Origin: Sipunculus nudus | Taxonomy: Eukaryota; Annelida; Sipuncula; Golfingiida; Sipunculidae | DNA length: 64,000 nt | Reading direction: 5' to 3' | NCBI GenBank assembly: GCA_026874595.1 | Contig: CM049310.1 | Coordinates: 81,516,556 to 81,580,555, forward strand | Part shown: in pieces, positions 49,015 to 64,000 of the stretch | How positions within the stretch are numbered: the stretch's first letter is position 1 | How the letters are laid out: each line of letters begins with the position of its first letter | The notes under the pieces: generated by a model | Databases searched by the model: none | Seen by the model: the letters and a program-made list of their open reading frames with translations, nothing else | What the model was told of the DNA's origin: nothing | Program-made: the position numbers and the translations under genes

Positions 49015-49135
49015 GAATATATCTCGAGATCTCGACTTAACATCTCGAGATCTCGACATAAAATTTTACCAAAAAATATTTTTTGCTGCAGAAACAAAAA
49101 TATTTATTTGATGTTTTCTCGAGATCTCGAGATAA
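49015..49135. repeat. TCTCGAGATCTCGAG palindrome cluster
   Basis: ATCTCGAGATCTCGAC occurs twice (about 49021 and 49041) and TCTCGAGATCTCGAGA, a perfect 16-bp palindrome, lies at 49117-49132. Related words occur at about 44254-44320. Confidence 0.7.
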
Positions 49136-49322
49136 AATTTCAATGAAATTAAAATTAATAAGTTCACGTGGGCTTTGTACGAACCATTCGATAATTAATT
49201 GACGTAAAGCAAAACAAAGTTAAAGGGGCCGACATTTATATCCGACGTCTGTCAAATAAACATAATCTATTTGAACCTTTCATTAAAATGAGCCAATTCC
49301 ACGGGTAAAGGCGGTGCCTTTT

Positions 49323-49525
49323 CAGGGGCGGATCCAGGATTTAGGAAAGGGGGGAGGGGTCGAATCAAGGTTGGCCTATGAAAAACCTAATAAAACATCA
49401 CCAAATCCGGAAAAAAAGGGGGGGTCCAGGCGGCAAAATTTTGTCTGAAACCCTTGAAAAAAGCTTGCAGCGAATGAAAAAGGTGAGTCTGGACCCCCTA
49501 GACCAATCTTTTGGATCTGCTTCTG
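49323..49525. mobile_element. hAT-like MITE, copy 3
   Basis: It starts CAGGGGCGGATCCAGGATTT and ends GGATCTGCTTCTG, with interior blocks AAATTTTGTCT-like and GGGGGGTCCAGG shared with the 16725 copy. Confidence 0.6.
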
Positions 49526-49562
49526 TTTTTGTTTATATCCACGTGGGTCGGGGTGTGTGTGT

Positions 49563-49583
49563 GGGGGGGGGGGGGGGGGGGGG
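49563..49583 (+). repeat. 21-base G homopolymer
   Basis: An uninterrupted G-run after a (GT)n stretch. Other long G-runs are at 60494-60515 (22 G) and 61286-61300 (15 G). Length calls in such runs are error-prone. Confidence 0.85.
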
Positions 49584-50469
49584 CAAGAATTGCCACCGAT
49601 CGAAAAGAAAGATTTCCCGCAGAAACATCTGGCTTCAATTCAGAGAGTACAGAGTTCTGTAAATGACAAATATTGCATTGCTTTACGTGCTCTATAGAAC
49701 ATCAACTAGGGATCTTTCAATAACTCGGTTACATGTTTTTATCCGTATGTTAACACTGGCTCAAGCACCTTGTGTACAGGTAGCCTGTTGATTAAATTTT
49801 TATACGTCAAAGTTGCGTTATAAAAACCTTTCCCAGCAAGGATCACCTTCACTTGTTTAATATGTATATGCATAGTTAGCCGATATCACAAAAATTGTGT
49901 AAATAAGGCAGGTGAATAGTGACTTTAAGACCAAAGCAGAGCATTTTGCTGAAGGAAAATTTTGATGAGAGATGATCGAAATATTTAAACCGTTTATGAA
50001 CATAAATCATTAATGAAGAAAGGTTGACTAAAGGTTATCTGAGCGATAGTTATAGCTTTAGTGGATCAAGAGTCGGGCTTAAGGGGCTGAAGCACCCCCC
50101 TCCCCCCAGCGTACCTACCCGAAAACACAGTTATCATTTTAGAGCATATTTACATTTATAATGGTCAAATACATATGTAATTAAACAAACCACCATTTCA
50201 ATAATAACAAAAGCTGTAAAAAAAACAAGGCCTACAGGCCTAATGCGAACCTGTGCATTTGGAAATACACCAGGTATAATGCTTTAATGCTGGACCATGA
50301 CTTCTCATGTATATGAACAATGCAGGTACTAAACATTTTGAATAAGAAACAATTACACAAACATCACTGCTGAAATTCTGGCATGGGTGCACACAACGCA
50401 ACTAGGGACCCATGGGTCTCAAAGCTCAGTTGAATTTGTCTATAAGGATATTTTGAAAGAATCTTTTCA

Positions 50470-51170
50470 GAATGACAGTCCTGTGACCTTAACTAATGAC
50501 CTTGTAACCAAAAAATCTTAGAACTTAATATCCTTGAACTTGCAGCATTAGGATTATTGTAACAATCTTTTAAAAAGTGACCTTGACCTCTGACCAGATA
50601 AACTCTTATTCTACAGGTTTCCTCAATTTGGGCAAGTAAGCCATGTGTGAACGTTGGAAAGTTCAGGATGAAAAGTTTGATTTACAGTGCATCCACAATC
50701 TTTTTAAAGATGTGGCTTCTGTGACCTTCAACTTAGATTGCTGGACCCTGAAAATCAAAATATACATATGTGGTTGGTCATTATTAAATCAAGTTTGAAG
50801 ACAGTCTGTCTATCCAAAGCAGAATTATCATCCATAAACTAATTTGTGAATGGATGGGTCCTATGACCTTGACCTTTGACCTATGACCCAAAAATCAAAC
50901 GGAATCTTCCCCTAGTGGCAGGTTAGCAATATCTTGAAGATGAAGGTTTGCGATGAAAAGTTTGGCTTCAAATGTATACACATTCCTTTTAAAGAAATGG
51001 GTCCTGTGACCTTGACCTCTGACCGTTGGACCCCAAAATCAACATGGTTCTTTCTTTAGTGGTGGGCCATTTATAAGTTAAGTTTGAAACAAATATATCA
51101 AACTTAACTGAAGTTATCATCTGGAAACAAATTTGTGTGGATTGGCAGACAGACAGACATAAAAAACAGA
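50470..51170 (+). repeat. 143-bp tandem array carrying TGACCTTGACC words
   Basis: Units are anchored by TGACCTTGACCTCTGACC (50578), TGACCTTCAACTTAG (50722), TGACCTTGACCTTTGACC (50864) and TGACCTTGACCTCTGACC (51007), spaced 144, 142 and 143 bp. Each is preceded by TTTAAAGA-type or GGGTCCT(G/A)TGACC-type sequence and followed by GGACCC..AAAATCAA-type sequence. The array ends in CAGACAGACAGACA near 51150. Confidence 0.75.
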
Positions 51171-51659
51171 CATACTGACAGACAGGGTGATTAGTATAGG
51201 GCATCCACTTGTGATTAATGAACATCCCAGGTTTTGGGACACCAGATATAATGACAGCTGAGAAACTGACATGATTGCTGTCATTTTATAGTAAATAAAA
51301 AGAAAAATATTTATTAAAATAGGAAAACCACCACGTTTCAGGAACTGACAAAACTAGTCATGGTCAATATTCAAGGCAAGATTCATGACAAATCATGCAT
51401 TTATTATAAAGATATTGGAGGTTTTGTATCAATTTTTTTACTATTCTGGGGGGTACTTTCAAGCCCCATAGCTTAAAGGAAAAAGGTCGCAGTGACCTAA
51501 TTTCAGGTTACCAAGGAAATTTTTAATTGACCTCCCTGGATGTTCACTTAGAAGTTTCTAGGACCAGCTGTTATGATTTGTGCCCTGCTAACGCAGACGT
51601 CCAGACGGACGACGGACAAAGCGCCATTCCTATACCTCAGTTGACTTACAGTCAGCTGA

Positions 51660-51995
51660 GCTAAAAATGATTGTATCTGGCACCACCAGTCTTGTATACA
51701 AAAAGGTTTGAAAGATATACATATGCCCAAGTTCAGACTGATATATAAAACCCCTCCTGAGAAATAAGCAGGGACACACACTGTGCAAAAAATTATTGTA
51801 GGTGGCACCACCAGTCTTGTATACGACAAGTATACCATAATTAAAATACAATAGGTATAAATATGCCCAATTTCAGGATGATATATCAAATTCCTCTATA
51901 GAAATAAGCAGGCACAAAAGTCACACACTGTGCAAATGTCTTTGTAGGTTGTGACACCTGTCTTGTGAACGAGAAACCCATCAAAGACACATAGA
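51660..51995. repeat. Tandem repeat, three diverged units of about 130-155 bp
   Basis: GGCACCACCAGTCTTGTATAC occurs at about 51679 and 51803 and a decayed form near 51951. Each unit contains ATATGCCCAA.TTCAG, GAAATAAGCAGG and ACACACTGTGCAAA. Confidence 0.75.
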
Positions 51996-52074
51996 CAGGT
52001 CAAAATATTAGGCCAATACATCAAACTTACCTTAAGTCTGATGCATGGGGCTGACCACTCTTAGGTGAGAAAGG

Positions 52075-52440
52075 CAGTTGCCCCGAGTGAACTGTGACAA
52101 ATTTGCTAGCTCAGGCTACTGCACTGAGTGAAGTCATGACCTGCACCTGGCTAGACTGGGTGAACTTTTGACCTGTACCTGGCTGCACTAAGTGAACTCT
52201 TGACCTATTGCCTAATCTGATACAGTGGGCGGTCTGCCAATGCTATAAATAGATTGGCTCCACATGCAGCCCTGAGGGGCATGACACCCATGATGTGATC
52301 ACATGGTGCCCATGAGGTGTTCACATGTCACCCATGAGGGGATCACATGCCTTGTGCTTGGCTGCACTGACTGAACTCTTGACCTATATCTGGCTGCACT
52401 GAATGAACTCTTGATCTATTGCCAAATCTGAAACAGTTGG
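52075..52440. repeat. Short tandem arrays (about 35-45 bp and about 24 bp units)
   Basis: CTGCACTGAGTGAACTCTTGACC-like units recur before and after a separate patch of ACCCATGAGG.GATCACATG units at about 52285-52350. Confidence 0.75.
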
Positions 52441-52619
52441 CAGTTTCTTAACCTATGTAAATATACAGACACAATCTTGGCCTGTTGGCAAATCTGTTTA
52501 CATATACTGAAAGACTTTGGCTAAAATGCCTTTTTTCAAGCTAAAATATTCATAAACTGTTTATTAAAATATCAAGAAAAAAAGAATCAGTTCTTTCATT
52601 GTTAAAGGTCCAATAATTC

Positions 52620-54870
52620 TGCCAAAAAATCATTCAAGTAAACTTGAACAAAAAAGCCCACCTAAGAATCATTTTTGTGCCATGTAACAGAAGTTATAAT
52701 TGAAACAATAATTTTGTAGAAGAACAGTTTTGCAGTCCTCAGTTTGAGTTAGACATAATAATGGCCATAAGACCAACTTAAGTTTTTCTGATATTATTGA
52801 AAGAACCATGTCCTACAATAATTCTTTTGAAAAATTGAACGATTCATCTTGACAGTTTCATCATAAACATTTTAAGCTGAAAGAGGCTAAAATAATGAGG
52901 TTTTTGCCCATAAAAAACAGGTCAATGTAGGTGGCACATCAAAATCTGCAACTTCAAATATTAGTCATGTGACCAACATTTGCACAATGCTTGGTAATAC
53001 TATCTTCTGTCATTTCTGAGATAACTATGTCAGTATGCTTACTTGGCCAAAATGACCGTTCAAATTCATTTAACTCCACTAAAATTCATCAAATGCAAAC
53101 CATTTGAACAAACTTGAGAGTGCTTGCCTCTGGGATCATTTCTGTAAAATATTGAACAATCTGGTTGGACCGTTTACAATAAGACTTTTAAAGGTTTTTC
53201 AGCTTTTCCCCTATAAAATCTAAGTAAATGCAGATAGCAAAAAACATAAGCTGAATCCCACAACATTTGATATGTGACAGATAATTGCATAAAATCTGGG
53301 GATGGTAGCTCCTGCAATTCCTAAGAAAATATGGGTTGATATACAGACCCCCGTACAAAAAAAGGTCAATGCAGGTGGCGCCACCAAAACCTGATTTTCT
53401 TATATGACTCATGTGATCAACACTGGCATAAAATTCGGTGATGATAGCTCTGGCCGTTTCTGAGATTGTCATTTTAGTATGCTTTTTTGGACAGATGACT
53501 AGGTTAAACTTCCTGAAATTCGGCCAAAATTCACAGAACTTGAACCATTTGAACAAACTTGAGGGAGATGGTATAAAAGATTATTTCTGTGAAATATTAA
53601 ACAAATTGGCTTGACCGTTTCAGAGGAGAAGAAATAGTATGGGTTAACATACAACTGTGATTGTAAACATTGCCTGGCATGAGGAATATCTAAAATCATA
53701 AATCTACATTTTTTAAAAGTTTTTAAAAAACATTCTTGTCAATATTAACCAAAGATAACCTGAAATCTAAATGTCTGGAGGCATGATGTAACGGATGCTG
53801 ATAAACTGGTTCCAGGCTAGATGTATCTGCTTCACACAGCAAACATATATGGTAAAATGACTCAATTCAATCTTTATTATTCAGCCAAAATTCATTCGTT
53901 GGAACCATTAAAGACAATGATTATGAGAATTATTCAGGGGATTATACTTGTAAAATATTAAACAAATTGGCCTCAGTGGCGTCGGTCAAAAAATGTTTTG
54001 CAGGTTTATAACTCATATGGGAAAATAAAGCAAAATGGCTAAGTTAAGCTTCCAATAGCTCAGCCAAAAATCACTGAACCAAAACCATTTGAACAAACTT
54101 GAATTATCATCATCTAGGGATAATTAATGTGTGAGATTTAAGAATTTGGCTCAGGGGTTTTTGAGAAGAAGATCTTTGTAGCAAGTGAGCTAAAATGGGC
54201 TGTTATGGCATATGACTAAATTCAGCTTCCCGTAACTCAGCCAAAAGTCACTGAACTGAGACCATTTGAACAAACTTCAGAAAGCACTACCCTAGGATCA
54301 TTTCTGTGGGATATTAAACAATTTGGCCAAATGGTTTCAGAGAAGTTCCTTGTAGCTGTCAGTATGATACGGGCACTGATGATCCCTGTTCAAAAAAGGC
54401 CGATGCAGGTGGCGCCACAAATACCTGAATTTCAGACATGACTCATGTGACCAACATTGGCATAAAATTTGGTGATGACAGCTCCAGTCGTTTCTAAGAT
54501 TGTAATTTTTGTATGCTTTTTGGACAGATGAATAAGTTCAACTAGCTTTAACTCGGCCAAAAATCACCGAACTTAAACCATTTGAACAAACTTGAGAGAG
54601 ATTGTTCCAGGGATCATTTCTGTGATATATTGGACAATTTGGCAGTTTCGGAGAAGAAGATTTTTAGTTTTTTTAGCTTTTTCTCTATAAAATCTAAGAA
54701 AATGCAGTTAGCCAAAAAATAAGCAAAATCCGATAGAGTTTTTTAGATGAATAATTTTTTGCAGAAAATTTCTTGATGCTAACTCCTGCCGTTTTCAAGA
54801 TAGTATGGGTTAACGTACATACGACGGACGACGCCACACCATCGCATAAGCTCACAGGTTCGCTAATTAT
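52620..54870. repeat. Decayed higher-order tandem repeat
   Basis: ACCATTTGAACAAACTT occurs at 53099, 53544, 54084, 54261 and 54577, at irregular spacing. AGGTCAATG.AGGTGGC occurs at about 52919 and 53363, with a relative at 54398. The block ends with CGACGGACGAC and CATCGCATAAGCTCAC at 54824-54857, an ending I associate from memory with abundant bivalve repeats. No coding frame. Confidence 0.7.
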
Positions 54871-55235
54871 ACAAAAAGCGTGTTTCTATACCAAGCTCAT
54901 ATTTGTTTGTATTTTTTAAATGATAAGGTACCTACAATGCATGCATGCAGACCTAAACCTTTCTATTTGAATGATTATTCAGCCATGGCTTCGAATCCGC
55001 TGTTTAGGTAGAATGTTTTAGTTTCTTTAGGCTTTGACATCTTCCTTACGGATATTAATAATTAGATATTAAATTTTATATTGAACTTTTCTTCACCTCG
55101 CCTTATTTTATGGGAAATACAAACTTGATTGATTTTAAATGAATTCAATTGTATTACCGTTCAGTTAAACGCAGTATACATGGTCTTTCTTTTTATAATT
55201 GCAAAAGTAAGCACTCTTAACGTATACTGTCCTTT

Positions 55236-59130
<3,895 letters not shown>

Positions 59131-59134
59131 GTTC

Positions 59135-59273
59135 CCTTCTGGATGGAGAGAGCGCACACTTGTGGTAAATACTTTGTTGGGGGTTTCACTACGAAAGGCG
59201 GTCAGAACTGGACGTGAACTTACAACCCTGCGGACACAAGTCTAGCGCCCTAACCATTTAGCCGCCACGCGGC
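59135..59273 (-). mobile_element. tRNA-derived SINE, family S1 copy 3
   Basis: The minus strand reads GCGTGGCGGCTAAATGGTTA, then GGGCGCTAGACT, a tRNA-like A-box region, then GGTTGTAAGTTCACGTCC as a weak B box. The body TTTACCACAAGTGTGCGCTC is shared with the 2803 copy. Confidence 0.65.
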
Positions 59274-60355
59274 AAAAAAATCTCGCGGGATGTACATTTG
59301 CATCTTGTTTGTGTTTGTATCCCACTCATTGGCCAGTGTTAAAATTAAAATTAAGTTTTGTACGAAGATATTTTAAAAAATAATGAAAGGCCATTGCAGT
59401 GGAGTTTTGCGTATGACTGTCACGGCAAGTAGTAACCCTTGTTAATCCAATTTAGGACGTGTCTAATATTCGCGGTTTGCTGTTTATTTTCTGCTCTTCA
59501 ATCAACTGAGCAGTATCCCCACAAGCCTTCTACCAACGCTCACGTCCGTTGGAAGCACATTAATTTGTACTTGCGTCATTTTTCAAATGTGAATTCAGTT
59601 TGAGTTTTTTTTTTAAATAAACATGCAAAACAAATAAAAAAATACTGAATTTAAGTTTCCAACAGATGAATATTTAATTATTATGTTCATAATTACAGGT
59701 ATTAATTAATTAGGATTTCAAGCAGAGCAAGTGATATTATAGTTTTCTTTAGCTGAATAATACAAATCAACCGATCACTTAAACGTTCCCTGTATGTTGA
59801 GACATGTAGTTGCTTTATTGACAGACTGTTTTTTGAGTGGGCCGACTTTTCTGTACCTATCTCACAAATATCGGTTCGTTAGGACATCAATTCGGTCAAT
59901 CGGTTGCTGTGATTTTTGACCCGAAAGAGTCTAATGCAACGGTTGGTAGCTAGATAACTCATTGTGTCTATTTTCCCGATAACTGATTTTGCACAACTAA
60001 GGCTCTGATATGGGAAATGAATAAAAAAATATTAATATGACACCTGCGAATGAAAGCGGGAGGGCGAGTTATTGGATTGTTCATTTTGGCGCTGTACTAA
60101 AAGCTGTCTCAGCGAGTTTCTATCAGGGAGATTAAATTTGATGAAAGGGTTATGAGTGCACGAATAAGGAGGGGGTCGAATCAATTGATGTAAAGGCAAA
60201 ACCAAGAGGAAAAGCTATGCAGGTGAACCCAAGAAAACTGATGACTTTATCATGAATCCTGACAGGTTAAAGTCAAAGGAGGGATTTATGTGCAAGCGGA
60301 CAGCACAAAATAAGGTCCTGCAGCAACGACGGTAACGCTAAAAATATCTCCCAAG

Positions 60356-60385
60356 GACGTGTTAGCAAGCAACAATAATTCCCAA

Positions 60386-60445
<60 letters not shown>

Positions 60446-60515
60446 GTGTTAGCAAGCAACAATAATTCCCAAACAAAGAGAGAGAGAGATAGAGGGGGGG
60501 GGGGGGGGGGGGGGG
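60356..60515. repeat. 33-bp direct duplication flanking (AG)n, ending in a G-run
   Basis: The 33-bp segment that starts GACGTGTTAGCAAGCAACAA is present at 60356-60388 and again, identically, at 60443-60475. A long (AG)n tract lies between and a shorter AG plus 22-G tract after. Arg/Glu-repeat frames here are artefacts. Confidence 0.95.
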
Positions 60516-60646
60516 TTGTTCATGTGATTACAAGAATTATGTCCGATAAGAAAAAAGTTTTATCAGAAAAAATAATCATTTCAATACACACTGCAGTCGT
60601 CTCAGATCTCCCTAGCTATGACCGCTTCTTTGTAGAGCAAGGTTTT

Positions 60647-60958
60647 CTGGGTCCGACCACCAGGGTTGAAAAAGAGCAAAGAATTGCACTCAAACCAATG
60701 ACAGCGTGCAAGGTATCGCTTTTTGCATCCAGTATAAGTTTAAGCATGCGATAACCCCTCTCGTTGGTCTGATTACACTGAGAGACCCGCTCTCGTTGGT
60801 CTAATTATATGGCTCTGTGCTAGGACCGGGATAATCAGGCCAACGAGAGCTGGTGTCACGTGTTTAAAATTCTGAATTGGATGCAATTTGCTATACCACA
60901 CTCTCATTGATCTGATTACAATTCTTTGTTCCGAGCCAATCCTGGTGGTCGAACCCAG
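60647..60958. mobile_element. Fold-back element
   Basis: The left arm 60647-60732 (CTGGGTCCGACCACCAGGGT ... GCATCCAG) matches the reverse complement of 60876-60958. Between the arms CTCTCGTTGGTCT occurs twice, with its reverse GGCCAACGAGAG once. Peptides read from the two strands look alike because of this symmetry; they are not genes. Confidence 0.75.
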
Positions 60959-61230
60959 TGTGTATAACCGCTGTGTGAGGAGCGTAGCAATGTCCGTTAC
61001 CAAATAATTTCAATGACTATTTCAATTCAAATTTTCTGATATGAAAAAAATACAGGAATCTTTTAATGCTTCACTTATGCCAGTCGCTTGTATTGGTTTT
61101 ACCTAGCTCAGGGGCGCAATTTCATTTCGCAGTGTGTGGAGAAGGGGATTTCGACTCCCCCTCACACACATAGGCCCTTGTAATGAGGTATACCACATTA
61201 AATTAACAATCCCCCATTTTCAATATAGTG

Positions 61231-61300
61231 TAATAATAATAATAATAATAATAATTTTATCAGTAATACATCAAGAATCCATTTCGGGGGGGGGGGGGGG
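61231..61300. repeat. (AAT)n microsatellite and 15-base G-run
   Basis: About 24 bp of AAT triplets at 61231-61254 and a G-run at 61286-61300. Confidence 0.9.
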
Positions 61301-61646
61301 TATGTATCATAGGGAACCTCGCTTGTTGGGTGCTGGATCGCATGTGGGGTTTGAAGCATAGAGACACAGCATTCTTTGTTCTAGATGTTTCGGGTCTGTT
61401 CATGTGCGTGTGTATTGTTCTTTGGAAATTTCCATTTATAGAATTTTCGGGTGAGAAGCTATATTTGAGGGGCTGTGTGTGTAGCCAGCAGAAAGGAAAT
61501 ACCATCGAGTACTAAGAGTGCTACTTTCTCGTCAGTTTTGGGACCTTACTGATAATTGCAGTGGTGTCAGATATTTAAAGGATTTTATACAGATTTAAAA
61601 CGGACAAGTTTGCCTTTATATTATTACTATTAACGTGGATTTTTGG

Positions 61647-61953
61647 TGTTACAGATTTTTTTGTTGAGCTGTGACAGTGGTGGTAACCAGAAATCTAAGC
61701 CTAGGGTCCGGACACTCTGAACTGCACATTTTATTGTTATACTGTGTAATTTTATTGATTTAGTGTATTGTAATTTTAGGATTGTTCTATGAAAAAATAA
61801 TAATTATTTGTTAACAAAAAATACTGACTTCTTTATTCATTCCCCTAGACATTTCACGCTGCCTAAAGTTACAGAATCTCATTTTTTTTATCTTCGTAAT
61901 GGGATTTGTGCTGGTCACGGTTACGTGATCTGTTGTTATTAGGTTCCGTAACA
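61647..61953 (-). mobile_element. TGTTACGG-ended repeat, copy 3 (putative 307-bp solo LTR)
   Basis: On the minus strand it begins TGTTACGGAACCTAATAAC and ends CTGTAACA, giving TG...CA with 6-bp inverted ends. Interior blocks (GTCTAGGGGAATGAATAAAG, AAGTCAGTA, CTAAATCAATA) match the copies at 4681 and 47956. No target duplication is evident. Confidence 0.6.
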
Positions 61954-61959
61954 ACGTAT

Positions 61960-64000
61960 ATGCATCTAAGGTATTTTAGTTAAATAAAAAATTGTTAAAT
62001 CAAACTGTCAAATTATGTATGTTGTTGATCGACGGTGTTCAATAATTCTGGGTGGTGGATTGCTTTCAGTTGCAGGTATGTCTTCTTGTCCTTTTCAGGG
62101 CTCCGTCTCGCGCTATAATTTAGAATTGGTCAGTTTAAATGCGGGACACGATGTCAAGGGTAATTGTTTATTTTAAAGGGACATAATCAGGCGCTAAATT
62201 TAAATAACTTTCACGCAACCAGGTCAGTTTTGCATTATACAAATGTTTCCTAGCAAAACCATTACAGCACACGCTCTCATTTCTTCGTATAGTATGGCTC
62301 TGTAAGCACAGTCTTACTTTAATAAGACCGCGTGACCGGAGGTCCGATTAAGAGGGGCAACACGCGGTGTTTCAGCCAGCAGAAACATGTATAACATTTT
62401 TTTTGGCTCATCGATGCACACTGCCCTTTGCGCTGTGTTTATGTTGACACTTGTCACCGCGCCCAATCCACTGCCTTTAACATTTTTTTACAGGAGAAAA
62501 AACGGTTTCAGGGCAATATTTTAGCAGGTACAGATTTATTTTAAAAGGGAGAAGCTATTTTTCATGTTAAGTCAGCTTGCTTTAAAGGTGATTGGGCCCC
62601 TCTAAGCAGAGTGTGTGTACATACCCACAAACGAGCCCCCAGAAAAAGTAGAATTTTTTTTTTAATTCCACTTCGTGAGAGAGGGTCATTCACCCCCGTT
62701 GGGCCTTTTTTTAAAAAAAAAAAGACATTAACTTTTTTCCTGGCGAAAATCCTGTAATAAAACTGGAGTATTACTAAATATTGTAGGTGGAGTAAGGCAT
62801 AGTGCATGATTTGTTAAAACACTGTCAGTACCGTAAAGTTATATCTTACAAAGATATAAGTATAGCAATAAATATAAAATTATGGATTAACATACATGCT
62901 AAATATACATAATTACCTTGATCGTATCTTAATAACGGATGAGATATCAGAACGGTAATGATATGTGATCCGCAGTCTAAAGACATAACTGTGCAAGAAT
63001 AACTGATATTTATCTTGAAGCAATTCTATTCATAGCAATTCTGATATTCCAGGCAATTTCCTAAGTTTTATTCACTGTTTTATCACCCGATTAGCCCTTT
63101 TCGAATTGTTTCCTGTTCGTCATAGCTTGTCTCTAATCAAGCGCGATTAGCAGAGCGGAAGAAAGGGCGTTGTCATAATGGAAGGAAACGACAGTTGAAA
63201 ACCACAATTTGTGTTCCAGTTACTGAACTTTACCCCTGACGGAAGGGGCTGAATGACCAGTAGTTATAAAAACTGTGTTAAATTTCTCTTGTTTATGGAA
63301 CAATTCCCGTAGGTTAGCCGTAAACTGTTTCCTATCTACAAACTCCATTCTCAGTCAATTCAATTTATGCGTGATAAGCTGATTCAAAATATGACACCAG
63401 TATCACGCATTCTGTCATTCAAGATTATACATAGCTTTTATGGCTAGCTATGTGCTTGCTCTAACTATCTGAGTTTGGCAGATATCGAAGCGAAACGAGA
63501 TAAGGCGCTAAATATTTACCGCGTGATTAAGATAACTTTGGCCGCTAATTGTACAAATTGTTCTCAATTAAAACCCCTTATTTCAAATTTTCTTCCTGTC
63601 TGATACAAAAAAAGGTTAAAGGTGGTAAAAAGGGAAAATACTCACTTTACAAAACACGATTTTCCGGTAAAGGTAAAGATTTCTTTGTGGGTGGACACTT
63701 TTCTGTTTGCTGTAAATCTCCGACATGGCTGAAAAGTTGAAATTTAGGCTAGTTAATCCTAGCTTACTTGATATTGCACCTGATAATTATTTTCCCCCTT
63801 GATCTTATATCCAAGGTCATATACTCTAAATCCGATTCCCCATTATCGCTCAATGCTGGCCGGGATAGGGTAGCGGGTTCTTTCAGTGATTGCTTGGTGA
63901 CTGCATATATCCAGTTGTACCTATTATTAATAAAAACCCGTCGATCTTAACTTTGCTGTTACGGGATTTTACTTTGTCAGGGGTTGTCCTTCCGTGCTTT
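61960..64000. other. Noncoding DNA to the window edge
   Basis: Short A/T-biased frames only. No gene or repeat recognised. Confidence 0.45.

Noticed and set aside
52620-54870. Coding exons of a large gene
   Set aside because: The regularities come from recurring noncoding words with stops in all frames.
60273-60754. Frame with Arg-Glu repeats and poly-Gly
   Set aside because: Produced by the (AG)n tract and the G-run.

Overview
The window reads as gene-poor nuclear DNA of an invertebrate animal. It is AT-rich and full of (AT)n, (CT)n, (AG)n and (AAT)n microsatellites. It also carries tRNA-derived SINEs, a dead non-LTR retrotransposon, several miniature DNA transposons and decayed tandem arrays. 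There is no bacterial-style gene packing. The one clear gene is an intronless-in-CDS rhodopsin-class peptide GPCR of a protostome type (FMRFamide/myosuppressin/sex-peptide-receptor-like clan). That gene and the repeat style (including 50-55 kb repeats ending in CATCGCATAAGCTCAC, which I recall from bivalve genomes but could not check) suggest a lophotrochozoan, most likely a mollusc.

Layout. 1-6.9 kb: AT-rich noncoding DNA with one SINE, an (AT)n tract, one copy of a TGTTACGG-ended repeat and a short tandem duplication. 6.9-8.5 kb: a probable 5' UTR splice acceptor, a uORF and the GPCR coding exon. 8.5-17 kb: noncoding DNA with a SINE plus (CT)n, two hAT-like MITEs, a decayed CR1/L2-type LINE (12.5-14.5 kb), a hairpin MITE and another SINE. 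17-27 kb: microsatellites, a 55-bp minisatellite whose unit can fold into a hairpin, and a pair of H-repeats. One H-repeat is split by a complete 436-bp LTR element with no coding capacity. 27-39 kb: two copies of a CGAC-rich inverted-terminal-repeat MITE, a 253-bp MITE, three copies of a GTTTGTGTG family, a 44-bp minisatellite and three minus-strand copies of one SINE family. 39-44.9 kb: nothing recognisable. 44.9-55.7 kb: a nested long inverted repeat. A 1.2-kb left arm is matched in reverse by two separate right segments, with a 143-bp array carrying nuclear-receptor-like half-sites and a larger decayed array between them. 55.7-64 kb: microsatellites, one SINE, a fold-back element and a putative 307-bp solo LTR.

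No cellular gene other than the GPCR can be supported, so there is no gene network to describe. The points most worth following up are two. The first is the miniature LTR retrotransposon at 24266-24701: 156/157-bp LTRs, a proline-type primer binding site, a polypurine tract, and tRNA-like A and B boxes inside each LTR. The second is the split 1.2-kb inverted duplication at 44.9-55.7 kb.
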